Position numbers and translations under genes: made by a program. This document shows positions 1-8,931 of a stretch of DNA of 19,340 nucleotides, in pieces; positions within the stretch are counted from its first letter, which is position 1, and each line of letters starts with the position of its first letter. The stretch is from the NCBI GenBank assembly GCA_965371945.1, contig CBDVAK010000028.1, positions 1-19,340 of the forward strand. The letters run 5' to 3'. A model generated the notes under the pieces. That model worked only from the letters and a program-made list of their open reading frames with translations, ran no database searches and was not told where the DNA came from. This DNA is from CBDVAK01 sp965371945 (lineage in GTDB: Bacteria; Pseudomonadota; Gammaproteobacteria; Competibacterales; JAHEDQ01).

Positions 1-1125
1 GATTCGGTTCATGATCTCGAGCGGAGCAATGGGCTCACCGTCGATCCGGTTCAGGCGGAAAACATTCGGCTGCGAGCCACACAGACGTTCCACTTCCAGA
101 CACAACTGCCCGGCATTCATCTCCGGGACCAGCACCGAGTGTGCCTGCCGGCAGGCCTCGAGCAGGGCCTGTTCCGGGAAGGGCCACAGCGTCACGGGTC
201 GAAACAGACCGACTTTGAGCCCCCGTTGCCGGGCCAGCCTCAACGCGCTTTTGGCCGCTCTGGCAGTGATCCCGTAGGCCACCACCACGATATCGGCATC
301 CTCGCAGTCCGTGATTTGGTAACATTCGATCTCGCCGGCATGGGCATCGAGCTTGTGCAGCAATCGGTGTATCACCCGTTTGACGGTATCGGGATCCTGC
401 GTCGGGTAGCCCGATTCGGCATGCGTGAGTCCGGTGGTGTGCACCCGGTAGCCGTCTCCGGGTCGAGCCATTGCGGGCACACCGCCAACATCGGCGGCAT
501 ATGGCTGATACGCCTCCGGTGGACCGGAGGCAAACACACGATCGACGATTTCCAGCTCCGCCGCGGTACTCAGTTGCACCGATTCGGTGAGATGGCCAAT
601 GACCTCGTCCAGCAACACCACCACCGGCATCCGCAGGCGCTCCGCCAGGTTGAAGGCCCGCGCAGTCTGCGCGTAGGCCTCCTGCACCGAGTCCGGTGTC
701 AGCACGATGACGGGATGATCCCCGTGGGTGCCCCAGCGAGCCTGCATCACATCACCCTGGGCTGGCCGCGTCGGCATGCCGGTGCTGGGTCCGCCGCGCA
801 TCACGTTGACCACCACGCAGGGGATTTCCGTGGCCGCCGCATAACCGAGGTTTTCCTGTTTCAGGGAAAAACCGGGTCCGCTGGTGGCGGTCATGGCCTT
901 CACACCACCGCAGGACGCGCCGATCACCGCGCCCATGGAAGCAATTTCGTCCTCCATCTGCACGAACACGCCGTCCACTCGCGGCAACTCCCTGGCCATG
1001 CGCTCGGCAATCTCTGACGATGGCGTGATCGGATATCCCGCGAAAAAACGGCATCCCGCCGCGATGGCACCCAGCGCGCAGGCATGGTTGCCCTGCAACA
1101 GTTGCATTGCACCGCCCTCGGCCAT
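1..1125 (-). CDS. korA: 2-oxoacid:ferredoxin oxidoreductase alpha subunit, KorA-like (3' end cut by window edge)
   Basis: The frame is open for 375 codons from an ATG at 1125 to the left edge without a stop. Family members oxidise 2-oxoglutarate or another 2-oxoacid with CoA to acyl-CoA and reduced ferredoxin; the alpha subunit pairs with the TPP-binding beta subunit (KorB). Visible motifs: AGYPITPSSEIAE at residues 29-41, TSGPGFSLKQE at 81-91 and MRGGPSTGMPTR at 109-120, all typical of the pyrimidine-binding PFOR domain (residues 1 to about 200), then a PFOR domain II-like part from about 235 (VVVAYGITARAAK, LFRPVTLWPFP). KorA proteins of this class are about 375-390 residues, so only a few C-terminal residues should be missing. 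The start overlaps the iorB stop by one base (TGATG), which suggests translational coupling; ATG codon 7 is an alternative. The exact 2-oxoacid cannot be told from this subunit alone. Confidence 0.9.
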   Translation of the reverse strand, partial: MAEGGAMQLLQGNHACALGAIAAGCRFFAGYPITPSSEIAERMARELPRVDGVFVQMEDEIASMGAVIGASCGGVKAMTATSGPGFSLKQENLGYAAATEIPCVVVNVMRGGPSTGMPTRPAQGDVMQARWGTHGDHPVIVLTPDSVQEAYAQTARAFNLAERLRMPVVVLLDEVIGHLTESVQLSTAAELEIVDRVFASGPPEAYQPYAADVGGVPAMARPGDGYRVHTTGLTHAESGYPTQDPDTVKRVIHRLLHKLDAHAGEIECYQITDCEDADIVVVAYGITARAAKSALRLARQRGLKVGLFRPVTLWPFPEQALLEACRQAHSVLVPEMNAGQLCLEVERLCGSQPNVFRLNRIDGEPIAPLEIMNRI

Positions 1126-2021
1126 CACGCCACCCTGATGGCGAAGTCCGGGCACAGCCACTCGCAGAGCCGACAGCCCGTACAGGCCTCCGCATCGATC
1201 AACTCCACGAGTTGACGGGCATTGAGCCGCAGACAACGTTCGGGACACAGCTTCACGCAGATGTCGCAACCCTTGCACCAGGCTTCGGTGATCTCCAGAT
1301 TCACTTGGTGGCTTTCGCCGGGCGCCTCGTCAGCCGGCTCTACAATGCCGGGGTCATCAACGGGGTCCGCCCATCTGTTGTCCAGTACCCAGTCACGCCC
1401 GTGGCTGAATGCCCTGCGATTGGTCTCTATGGTCGCCGCCGGGACGATACCGGCAATCACCCGTTGCCACTCGTCCTCGGGAAAATCCAGCGCCGTTGAC
1501 AATGCTCCCAGCAGCACGGTGTTGGCGGCCCGCTCGTTGCCCAGCTGGCTGGCAATCCCGCTGGCATCCAGGGCGTAGCTGTTGGGAACCTGGGCGATGA
1601 TGTCGCGGACTTCCTCCTTGACATAGCGCAGGCCGGCGCCTTTCTTGCGGTTGCGGCAGGAAAACGGGGGTACGATGCGCCGGGTATCGGCGATCAACGT
1701 GCCACTTTCGGGTCTGAGATGGGGCAGCCAACGCAGCGCCTCCGCCCATTCCAGGGCAACCAGTATGTCGGCTTCACCCCTGGGTATGGTGGGCGAGTAA
1801 ACCTGCTCACCAAAACGGATATGGCTGAAAACCACGCCGCCACGTTTGGCCATGCCGTGGACTTCGCTTTGCTTCACCGTATAGTTGTGCTGCTGGCATA
1901 GTTTTGCCAGCACCCGCGAGATCATGATGACACCCTGACCGCCGACGCCCACCACCAGCACGTTGCGAATGCGTGGCGCAGGATTGGACCGCGGGACCGC
2001 CCGGGTATCGGCGACGGTCAC
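1125..2021 (-). CDS. IorB-type gamma domain fused to a KorD-like 2x[4Fe-4S] ferredoxin domain
   Basis: The 298-residue protein has two parts. Residues about 19-210 form the 2-oxoacid:acceptor oxidoreductase gamma domain (NVLVVGVGGQGV, then SEVHGMAKRGGVVFSHIRFG), as in indolepyruvate ferredoxin oxidoreductase beta subunits (IorB). After a linker with several acidic residues and prolines comes a bacterial-type ferredoxin (residues 249-298) with two complete CX2CX2CX3CP motifs, CKGCDICVKLCP and CTGCRLCEWLCP, ending in CPDFAI, as in KorD. The frame is open upstream to 2126, but that would overlap iorA by over 100 bases. I chose GTG 2021 because it lies one base after the iorA stop and has GGGGAGG six bases upstream. 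Ordinary IorB is about 200 residues and lacks a ferredoxin. It presumably works with IorA, and perhaps with KorA downstream. Confidence 0.88.
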   Translation of the reverse strand: MTVADTRAVPRSNPAPRIRNVLVVGVGGQGVIMISRVLAKLCQQHNYTVKQSEVHGMAKRGGVVFSHIRFGEQVYSPTIPRGEADILVALEWAEALRWLPHLRPESGTLIADTRRIVPPFSCRNRKKGAGLRYVKEEVRDIIAQVPNSYALDASGIASQLGNERAANTVLLGALSTALDFPEDEWQRVIAGIVPAATIETNRRAFSHGRDWVLDNRWADPVDDPGIVEPADEAPGESHQVNLEITEAWCKGCDICVKLCPERCLRLNARQLVELIDAEACTGCRLCEWLCPDFAIRVA

Positions 2022-2022
2022 G

Positions 2023-3885
2023 TCAGACCTCCCCACCGGCCCCGTCCACACTTGCGCTGAGCCGGATACAGTCGGTGGGGCAGATTTGCGCACACAACGA
2101 ACATCCGATGCAGGTGGTGGTATCAATCTTCACCTTGTGCCGTCCCTCGTGCCATTCGTCGCTCCACAGAATCGAGGGGCAACCGAGATTCATACAAGAC
2201 TGACAGGCGATACATTTTTCACCCTCCACCGCGAACGGCGTGCCCTTGATCTTGACCGGGTCCAGCACGCAGGGACGATCGGCGATCACCACCGAGACAC
2301 CCTTGAATTCCATGGCTTCACGAAAAGTCTGGTACACCTTGCCCAGGTCGTAGGAATCGATCTTGCGTACCCAGGGCACGCCCACGGCATGTACCAGTTG
2401 TTCGAAATCCAGCCGGTGGGTCTGGTCGCCCCGCAAGGTCCTGCCAGTACCCGGATGATCCTGGCCACCGGTCATGGCCACCGTGTGATTGTCGAGGATG
2501 ACCACCGTGATATTGGCGTCGTTGTAGACAGCGTCGATCAATGGTGCGATGCCCGAATGCAGAAATGTGGAGTCGCCGATGGTGGCGACTACCGGCTTCT
2601 TTTCCACTCCGGCCTTGGCCAGACCGGTGGCGACTCCAATGCTGGAGCCCATGGCCACGCAGGTATCGATGGCTTTCAGTGGTTCGATGGCGGCCAGCGT
2701 GTAGCAACCGATGTCGCCAGCCACCCGCGCGTCAGTGGCCCGCAGAGCCATATAGGCGCCTGTGTGCGGGCAACCCGAACACAGCAACGGGGGACGCGCC
2801 AGGGGGTCGCTGGTGTCGACCATGTCGGCGGGCCGGTCCGCCAGCACGCCGGCACGGTAAAAGCTCTCACGCAAGACCTCTGGCGAATATTCACCGGTGC
2901 GCGGCAACCAGATCTTGCCCTCCACCTTGATCCCCAGTGCAAGTATCTCCTGCTCGATCAGCGGCTCCAGTTCTTCCACCACGAACACCCGCTCAACCGA
3001 GCGGCAGAATTCGCGGATCGTTTGCGGTGGCAATGGCCAGGTCACCCCCAACTTGAGCACACTGGCCTCCGGGAGCACCTCCTTGACATAGGTATAGGCG
3101 GTACCGGCGGTGATCACGCCGATGGCACCGCTGCCGCGCTGCCACTGGATGAGATCGGTATCCTCCAGCATATCGGTCAGCCTCTGGCTGCGCTCCAGCA
3201 GCTTGGGGTGGCTGAGCCGGGCATGTGACGGAATCATCACGTTCTTGACCGTGTCCTCCACGAAGCCCTTCGCAGCCACGTGCTGACGCGGACTCATACG
3301 CACGGCGCTGCGTGTATGCGAGAGTCTTGTGGTGCTCCTGAGGATCACCGGGGTATCGAACCGCTCGGAGATTTCAAATGCCCGCCGCGTGTAGTCCAGT
3401 GCTTCCTGGGCATCCGAGGGCTCCAGCACCGGCACCATGGCCAGGCGAGCGTAGATGCGGGTGTCCTGCTCGTTCTGCGAACTGTGGATACCGGGGTCGT
3501 CACAGACCACCAGCACCAGACCGGCGTTCACACCGATATAGGTTTGCGACATCAGTGAGTCGGATGCCACGTTGAGACCAACGTGCTTCATGGCGACAAT
3601 GGAGCGCACCCCCGCAAAGGAGCCGCCGATGGCAACGTCCAGCGCAACCTTTTCGTTGGTGGACCATTGCGCGACCAGATCCTCCACGGGATACCCGCTC
3701 AGATTTTCGAGGATTTCGGTGCTGGGCGTGCCGGGGTAGGCGGTGGCAATCCTGACTCCGGCCTCCCAGGCGCCGCGAGCGATGGCCTCATTGCCGCTGA
3801 GCGGCTCCACCTCGGAGCCGGCGGCTTGCCGGGCCGGCGTGGGCAAACGGATCTCGGATATCAGTTGTGCTTTCATGGTCGCCAT
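2023..3885 (-). CDS. iorA: Indolepyruvate ferredoxin oxidoreductase alpha subunit
   Basis: Family members decarboxylate aryl-pyruvates, from transamination of aromatic amino acids, to aryl-acetyl-CoA with reduction of ferredoxin. The 620-residue protein has the complete IorA architecture: an N-terminal pyrimidine-type domain (SGNEAIARGAWEAG, TAYPGTPSTEIL), a TPP-binding domain with CSGCPHTG (about 369), GDIGCYTL, GDSTFLHSGIAP (about 437) and ILDNHTVAMTGGQDHPGTG (about 463), and a C-terminal ferredoxin with CIACQSCMNLGCP (CX2CX2CX4CP) and CIGCSLCAQICP (CX2CX2CX3CP). The longer first cluster motif is usual for IorA. Possible starts are ATG 3885, ATG 3876 and GTG 3897; none has a good Shine-Dalgarno sequence, so the N-terminus is uncertain by a few residues. 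It follows nuoN after 103 bases on the same strand and precedes iorB by one base. Confidence 0.95.
   Translation of the reverse strand: MATMKAQLISEIRLPTPARQAAGSEVEPLSGNEAIARGAWEAGVRIATAYPGTPSTEILENLSGYPVEDLVAQWSTNEKVALDVAIGGSFAGVRSIVAMKHVGLNVASDSLMSQTYIGVNAGLVLVVCDDPGIHSSQNEQDTRIYARLAMVPVLEPSDAQEALDYTRRAFEISERFDTPVILRSTTRLSHTRSAVRMSPRQHVAAKGFVEDTVKNVMIPSHARLSHPKLLERSQRLTDMLEDTDLIQWQRGSGAIGVITAGTAYTYVKEVLPEASVLKLGVTWPLPPQTIREFCRSVERVFVVEELEPLIEQEILALGIKVEGKIWLPRTGEYSPEVLRESFYRAGVLADRPADMVDTSDPLARPPLLCSGCPHTGAYMALRATDARVAGDIGCYTLAAIEPLKAIDTCVAMGSSIGVATGLAKAGVEKKPVVATIGDSTFLHSGIAPLIDAVYNDANITVVILDNHTVAMTGGQDHPGTGRTLRGDQTHRLDFEQLVHAVGVPWVRKIDSYDLGKVYQTFREAMEFKGVSVVIADRPCVLDPVKIKGTPFAVEGEKCIACQSCMNLGCPSILWSDEWHEGRHKVKIDTTTCIGCSLCAQICPTDCIRLSASVDGAGGEV
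2028..2034 (-). promoter_or_regulatory. Ribosome binding site deciding the iorB-korD GTG start
   Basis: GGGGAGG on the minus strand, six bases before GTG 2021 and inside the last codons of iorA. It is among the strongest Shine-Dalgarno matches in the window and is the reason for choosing this GTG over the longer open frame. Confidence 0.7.
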
Positions 3886-3988
3886 CAATCGCCACACAAA
3901 GACCGTGGATTCTAACCCGATTTACACCGCAATGGGGATTCCCGCGCGGCCGCAGGAAAGACTATTGTGTGGGCCGACGAGCTGAGAA
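3886..3988 (-). other. Intergenic gap between nuoN and iorA
   Basis: This 103-base spacer separates the complex I genes from the oxoacid oxidoreductase genes. It holds a GC-rich imperfect hairpin (3941-3956; six pairs including one G-T, loop GCCG) without a following T run, so it is not a canonical intrinsic terminator. A lone TAGAAT (3909-3914) resembles a -10 element, but no acceptable -35 lies 15-18 bases upstream. Read-through from nuo is therefore possible, and a separate weak iorA promoter cannot be excluded. Confidence 0.4.
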
Positions 3989-5425
3989 TCAGGCGAAAGC
4001 AGCGGCACACAGCGCCATCAACCAGCCCGGGGTCAATCCGAGCACGACTAGCAACATGCCGTTGGCACCCAGTACGATCCGGGCATCGGTGCTGCCACCG
4101 ATCGGCTCGCTGCTTTCCGCATCTTCGAAATACATGAGCCTGATTACGCGCAGATAGTAAAAGGCGCCGATGATCGAAAACACTACCGCTACCACCGCCA
4201 ACCACACCAGCCCGGCGTCGACCACTGCTTTGAGTACCGCCAGCTTGGCGTAGAAACCCACCAGCGGTGGAATACCCGCGGTCGAGAACATCACCACCAA
4301 CATCACGAAAGCGATCCACGGACTACGCTGGTTCAGCCCCTTGAAGTCTTCCAGACGATCGGACTCGAAGCCGGCGCGGCTCAGCAGCAGCACGACGCCG
4401 AAAGCGCCACTGACGGTGATCACGTAGGTGATAGTGTAAAACATCGACGCGGCATAACCTTCCGCCGTGCCCGCAAGAATGCCCAGCAGCAGAAAGCCGA
4501 CATTGGCAATGGTCGAGTAGGCAAGCATCCGTTTGATGTTGGTTTGCGCGATAGCCACCAGGTTGCCGATACCCATCGACAATACCGACAGCACGATCAG
4601 CATCGGCTGCCAGTCCTGGTGCAACTGGCCCATGCTGTCGACCAGAATACGAACCGCGATCGCAAATGCCGCCACCTTGGGTGCCGAGCCGACGAACAGC
4701 GTCACCGCGGTGGGCGCACCATGATAGACATCCGGGAGCCACATGTGAAAAGGCACCGCGCCGAGCTTGAAGGCGACGCCAATCACCAGGAACACCAGGC
4801 CAAAGGCAAGGATGGGATTGCTGGGACCAGCGTCGCTGGCCACCAGCGCGATTTCACTGATCAGGATGCTGCCGGTGGCGCCATAGATCATCGAAATCCC
4901 GTACAGCAGCATGCCCGATGCCAGGGAACCGAGTACGAAATACTTGATCGCCGCCTCCGAAGCGGCGCCGTTGTCACGGTCGATAGCGACCAACGCGTAG
5001 AGGCTGAGGCTCAGCAGTTCCAGGCCCATGTACAGGCTCAGCAGACTGCCCGCGGAGACCATGATCATCATCCCCAGGGTGGCAAACAGCCCGAGCACGT
5101 AAAACTCGCCCTTGAACAGGCCGCGAGCCCGCAGATAGTCACGGGAATACACGAAAACCGCGGCAACGACCAGCAACAGCATGGTCTTCAACGTACCCGC
5201 CATTGCGTCGCTGACATAGTGCCCATCGAAGCCGATCACCCGGTCGGTGCCCGCCATGGTCCAGGTCAGCAACGCCGCGACCAGCAGGGTCCCCTGCGCG
5301 ATTCGATAGCTGACCTCGCGATGGCGGTCGCTGAGAAATGCGTCAACCACCAGCAGCAGGCAGGTCATGCCGAGCACGAACATCTCGGCGACCACCAGGC
5401 TGAAATCGGGCAATGTGAAATTCAT
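3989..5425 (-). CDS. nuoN: NADH-quinone oxidoreductase subunit N (antiporter-like membrane subunit)
   Basis: One of three antiporter-like proton-channel subunits of the complex I membrane arm, closest to the quinone module. The 478-residue hydrophobic protein matches the usual length and its family has about 14 transmembrane helices. The key ionisable residues are visible: Glu136 in LYMGLELLSLSLYALVAI and Lys220 in GVAFKLGAVPFHMWLPDVYHGAPT, the conserved Lys/His/Trp-Leu-Pro-Asp segment shared by NuoL, M and N. It starts at ATG 5425, 15 bases after the nuoM stop, and is the last gene of the nuo set, in the standard position. The next gene, iorA, is on the same strand. Confidence 0.97.
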   Translation of the reverse strand: MNFTLPDFSLVVAEMFVLGMTCLLLVVDAFLSDRHREVSYRIAQGTLLVAALLTWTMAGTDRVIGFDGHYVSDAMAGTLKTMLLLVVAAVFVYSRDYLRARGLFKGEFYVLGLFATLGMMIMVSAGSLLSLYMGLELLSLSLYALVAIDRDNGAASEAAIKYFVLGSLASGMLLYGISMIYGATGSILISEIALVASDAGPSNPILAFGLVFLVIGVAFKLGAVPFHMWLPDVYHGAPTAVTLFVGSAPKVAAFAIAVRILVDSMGQLHQDWQPMLIVLSVLSMGIGNLVAIAQTNIKRMLAYSTIANVGFLLLGILAGTAEGYAASMFYTITYVITVSGAFGVVLLLSRAGFESDRLEDFKGLNQRSPWIAFVMLVVMFSTAGIPPLVGFYAKLAVLKAVVDAGLVWLAVVAVVFSIIGAFYYLRVIRLMYFEDAESSEPIGGSTDARIVLGANGMLLVVLGLTPGWLMALCAAAFA

Positions 5426-5440
5426 GTGGCTACCGGCGCC

Positions 5441-6955
5441 CTACAACTTGGAAACGGAAACATGCTGGATCAGGTTGTCGACCGAGCTGTGCAACACCGA
5501 CACGACAGGATCGGGCCACACACCGAACAACACCACGACAACCGCGAGCACTCCCAGGATGATGAACTCGCGGGTGTTGATGTCCTTGAGCGCCGCCACC
5601 TCCGGGTTGGCCACTTCGCCAAAGAACACCCGTTTGATCATCCACAACGTATAGGCAGCGCCGAGGATCAGGGTGAGCGCTGCCAGGAAAGCGATCCAGA
5701 AATTGGCTTTGAAACTGCTCAGGATCACCATGAACTCACCGACGAATCCGGAAGTTCCCGGTAGCCCGGCGTTGGCCATGGCGAACAGCACCATGAGGGT
5801 CGTGAACACAGGCATGGTGTTGACCACCCCGCCATAAGCGCTGATCTCGCGACTGTGAACACGATCGTAAAGCACGCCTACACACAGGAACATCGCAGCT
5901 GAAATAAACCCGTGCGAGAGCATTTGCACCATGCCGCCCTCGATACCCATGGCGGCCCCCTGCAGGCTGCCGGTGTTGCGGGAGATGGAAAATACCAAAA
6001 AGAAACCGAGTGTCGCGAAACCCATGTGCGCGATCGACGAATAGGCGATCAGCTTTTTCATGTCGTGCTGCACCAACGCCACCAGACCGATATAGACCAC
6101 CGCGATCAGTGACAGGCCGATGATCAGCCAATCAAGCGTTGCCGCGGCATCCGGTGTGATCGGCAGTGAGAACCGCAGCAGTCCGTAGCCACCGATTTTC
6201 AGGGTAATCGCCGCCAGAATGACCGAACCACCGGTGGGCGCCTCGACATGGGCATCCGGCAACCAGGTATGTACCGGCCACATCGGCACCTTGACCGCAA
6301 AAGCGATCAGGAAAGCGAGGAAGATCAGGATCTGCTCCGTCAACGTCAGCGGCAGGTCATGGAATACCAGAATCTCGAAACTGCCGGACTGGAAAAACAG
6401 ATACAGCAGCGCCACCAGCATCATCACCGAGCCGAGGAAGGTGTAGAGAAAGAACTTGATGGTCGCATAGACCCTGCGTGGTCCACCCCAGATACCGATC
6501 ACCAGGAACATGGGAATCAACAGGGCCTCGAAAAAGACGTAGAACAAGATGGCATCCAGAGAGGAGAACATGCCGATGATGAAGCCTTCCATGATCAGAA
6601 AGGCCGCCATGTATTGCGCCACCCGCTTCTGGATCACTTCCCAACCCGCGACCACGACCAGCACGGTGATGAAACTGGTCAACAGGATCAACGGCATGGA
6701 AAAGCCGTCGACACCGAGGTGGTAATTGATGTTGAAACCCGGAATCCAGGGCGCCAGCTCCTGGAACTGCATGTTCGCGGTATCGACATCGAACAGCGTG
6801 TACAGCGGGATGCTGAACACGAAGGTCAGGATAGAGGACACCAATGCCAGCCGGCGGGCACCGCCGGGATTGGCTTCGCCCACAAACAATATGCCGACTC
6901 CGGCCAGGATCGGGCCCCAGATCACCAGGCTCAGCAGGGGCAGGTCAGACAGCAT
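5441..6955 (-). CDS. nuoM: NADH-quinone oxidoreductase subunit M (antiporter-like membrane subunit)
   Basis: Middle proton-translocating antiporter-like subunit of complex I. The 504-residue polytopic protein shows Glu143 in YVFFEALLIPMFLVIGIWGG and Lys222 in AFAVKVPMWPVHTWLPDAH, the paired charged residues that carry protons in this family, followed by VEAPTGGSVILA and KIGGYGLLRF, which are typical of NuoM and separate it from NuoN. The frame starts at ATG 6955 with GGAG about nine bases upstream, 18 bases after nuoL, and ends 15 bases before nuoN. No disruption is seen. Confidence 0.97.
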   Translation of the reverse strand: MLSDLPLLSLVIWGPILAGVGILFVGEANPGGARRLALVSSILTFVFSIPLYTLFDVDTANMQFQELAPWIPGFNINYHLGVDGFSMPLILLTSFITVLVVVAGWEVIQKRVAQYMAAFLIMEGFIIGMFSSLDAILFYVFFEALLIPMFLVIGIWGGPRRVYATIKFFLYTFLGSVMMLVALLYLFFQSGSFEILVFHDLPLTLTEQILIFLAFLIAFAVKVPMWPVHTWLPDAHVEAPTGGSVILAAITLKIGGYGLLRFSLPITPDAAATLDWLIIGLSLIAVVYIGLVALVQHDMKKLIAYSSIAHMGFATLGFFLVFSISRNTGSLQGAAMGIEGGMVQMLSHGFISAAMFLCVGVLYDRVHSREISAYGGVVNTMPVFTTLMVLFAMANAGLPGTSGFVGEFMVILSSFKANFWIAFLAALTLILGAAYTLWMIKRVFFGEVANPEVAALKDINTREFIILGVLAVVVVLFGVWPDPVVSVLHSSVDNLIQHVSVSKL

Positions 6956-6973
6956 CCAACAGTCTCCGAAAAA

Positions 6974-8926
6974 TCAACGCAGCACCAGCCAGCTCAGGAA
7001 CACCAGCAGACCAACAATCATCGCAAACGCGTAGTGGTACAGATAGCCCGACTGCAGGTAGCGGGTCACTGCCGCGGTCCAACCCACCAATCGCGCGGTA
7101 CCGTTGACCATGACACCGTCAATCACGGCCACGTCGCCGACCTTCCACAACCAGGTGCCCAATCCCCGGCTGCCACCGGCAAACACCTTGTCGTTGAATT
7201 CATCAAAACCGTACTTGTTGACCAGCAAGCGGTAGACGGGGCTGAACCAGGCGGCGAACTTCGCCGGCAACCCGGGCGACACAATGTAAAGCAACCAGGC
7301 CGCGATCACACCCGCCATCGCCAGCGCGAACGCAAGTCCGGTCAAACCATGCAACGCAAAAGCAAACGGGCCGTCAAACTCCTCCCCGAGCCGGGCGACT
7401 ACGTCATGCTCGGGCGCCACCAGAATCGACTGATCGAGAAAGCCGCCGAACAGCATGGGCTCTATGGTCAGATAACCGATCAACAACGAAGGGATGGCCA
7501 GCATTACCAACGGCACGGTCACCACCGGCTTGGTTTCGTGCAAATGCTCACGGGTGTGCTCATCCATGCGCTCCTTGCCATGAAACACCAGAAAGTACAT
7601 GCGGAAAGTGTAAAAGGCTGTCACGAACACGGTCGCCACCGCGGCCCAGTAAGCGATGCCGGCGCCAGGGATGGTCGACAGATGCAGGGCTTCGATGATG
7701 CTGTCCTTGGAGTAGAACCCGGAGAAAAAGGGGAATCCGATCAAGGCCAGTGAACCGGTCAACGAGGTGATCCAGGTAATCGGCATATACTTGCGCAAAC
7801 CACCCATCTTGCGCATGTCCTGTTCATGATGCATGGCGATGATGACCGAGCCGGCGGCCAGAAACAGCAATGCCTTGAAAAATGCGTGCGTCATCAAATG
7901 GAAGATGGCGACACTATAGGCGGAGGCACCAAGCGCCACTGTCATATAACCGAGTTGCGAGAGAGTCGAATAGGCCACTACCCGCTTGATGTCGGTCTGC
8001 ACGATACCCACCAGACCCATGAACAGCATGGTGATCGAGCCGATCACCAGCACCACACTGAGTGCCGTTTCGCTCAACTCGAACAACGGCGACATACGCG
8101 CCACCATGAAGATGCCCGCGGTCACCATGGTGGCGGCATGGATCAGCGCCGATATCGGGGTTGGGCCTTCCATCGAATCGGGCAGCCAGACATGCAGGGG
8201 TACCTGTGCCGACTTGCCCATGGCGCCGACGAACAACAGCAGACAGATCACCGTGATCACCAGCCAGGGAGTGCCTGGCAGGATCTCCATGGTCAGGTCG
8301 CGCGCCATGGGCGCCGCGGCGAACACGTCACCGTAGTCGAGGCTGCCGAAATACATCAACACCGCCGCGATTCCCAGCAGAAACCCGAAATCACCGACAC
8401 GGTTGACCAGGAACGCCTTGATGTTGGCATAGACCGCGCTCGGGCGCTTGTACCAGAAACCGATCAGCAGATAGGACACCAGACCCACCGCTTCCCAACC
8501 GAAGAACAACTGCAGGAAGTTGTTGGCCATCACCAACATCAGCATGGAAAACGTGAACAATGATATATAGCTGAAAAACCGGTTGTAGCCCGGATCCTCC
8601 TCCATATAGCCGATGGTATAGATGTGAACCATCAGCGATACGAAGGTCACCACGGTCATCATGACCGCGGTCAGCTGATCGACCAGGAAACCGATCTCCA
8701 TCTGCACACCGTCGACCACCATCCACTGGTAGACCGTACCGTTGAACACGCCCAGGGTGCCGGTGCCAAATCCCCACAGCACCCAGGCCGACAACAAGAA
8801 CGCCACCGCCACGCTGAGCGTGGTCACCCAGTGCGCGACCGCACGGCTGATACGCATGCAGAACAGACCGACAATGGCCGAACCCAGCAGCGGCGACAAC
8901 GGGATGGCAAGGTAGAGATTCTCCAT
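6974..8926 (-). CDS. nuoL: NADH-quinone oxidoreductase subunit L (distal antiporter-like subunit)
   Basis: Distal proton-pumping subunit of complex I, which also supplies the long lateral helix along the membrane arm. The 650-residue protein has the core motif FFGWEAVGLVSYLLIGFW with Glu145, and GAMGKSAQVPLHVWLPDSME with Lys238, followed by GPTPISALIHAATMVTAG, the NuoL signature. The C-terminal part, with VNKYGFDEFND and a last hydrophobic segment, corresponds to the region containing the lateral helix. It starts at ATG 8926, five bases after the nuoK stop, with AGGG nine bases upstream. Confidence 0.98.
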   Translation of the reverse strand: MENLYLAIPLSPLLGSAIVGLFCMRISRAVAHWVTTLSVAVAFLLSAWVLWGFGTGTLGVFNGTVYQWMVVDGVQMEIGFLVDQLTAVMMTVVTFVSLMVHIYTIGYMEEDPGYNRFFSYISLFTFSMLMLVMANNFLQLFFGWEAVGLVSYLLIGFWYKRPSAVYANIKAFLVNRVGDFGFLLGIAAVLMYFGSLDYGDVFAAAPMARDLTMEILPGTPWLVITVICLLLFVGAMGKSAQVPLHVWLPDSMEGPTPISALIHAATMVTAGIFMVARMSPLFELSETALSVVLVIGSITMLFMGLVGIVQTDIKRVVAYSTLSQLGYMTVALGASAYSVAIFHLMTHAFFKALLFLAAGSVIIAMHHEQDMRKMGGLRKYMPITWITSLTGSLALIGFPFFSGFYSKDSIIEALHLSTIPGAGIAYWAAVATVFVTAFYTFRMYFLVFHGKERMDEHTREHLHETKPVVTVPLVMLAIPSLLIGYLTIEPMLFGGFLDQSILVAPEHDVVARLGEEFDGPFAFALHGLTGLAFALAMAGVIAAWLLYIVSPGLPAKFAAWFSPVYRLLVNKYGFDEFNDKVFAGGSRGLGTWLWKVGDVAVIDGVMVNGTARLVGWTAAVTRYLQSGYLYHYAFAMIVGLLVFLSWLVLR

Positions 8927-8931
8927 CGGTG

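Noticed and set aside
139..1017. 292-codon plus-strand frame near the left edge
   Set aside because: The minus strand here encodes korA continuously with diagnostic motifs; the plus-strand product has no family features.
1963..3228. 421-codon open frame on the plus strand opposite iorA
   Set aside because: It has no recognisable motif, and the opposite strand encodes a complete IorA with TPP and ferredoxin motifs.
3909..3914. TAGAAT upstream of iorA as a promoter -10
   Set aside because: No acceptable -35 hexamer lies at 15-18 bases and there is no TG extension, so a promoter cannot be supported by sequence alone.
3941..3956. GC-rich hairpin after nuoN as an intrinsic terminator
   Set aside because: The stem is short with a G-T pair and there is no T run after it.
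4544..5764. 406-codon open frame on the plus strand opposite nuoN/nuoM
   Set aside because: It has the same His/Gln-rich antisense composition; it is a shadow of the nuoN and nuoM frames.
6248..7753. 501-codon open frame on the plus strand opposite nuoL/nuoM
   Set aside because: Its product is extremely rich in His, Gln, Asp and Arg with no recognisable domain, as expected from the antisense of GC-rich membrane-protein codons; nuoL and nuoM fill this stretch with full motifs.
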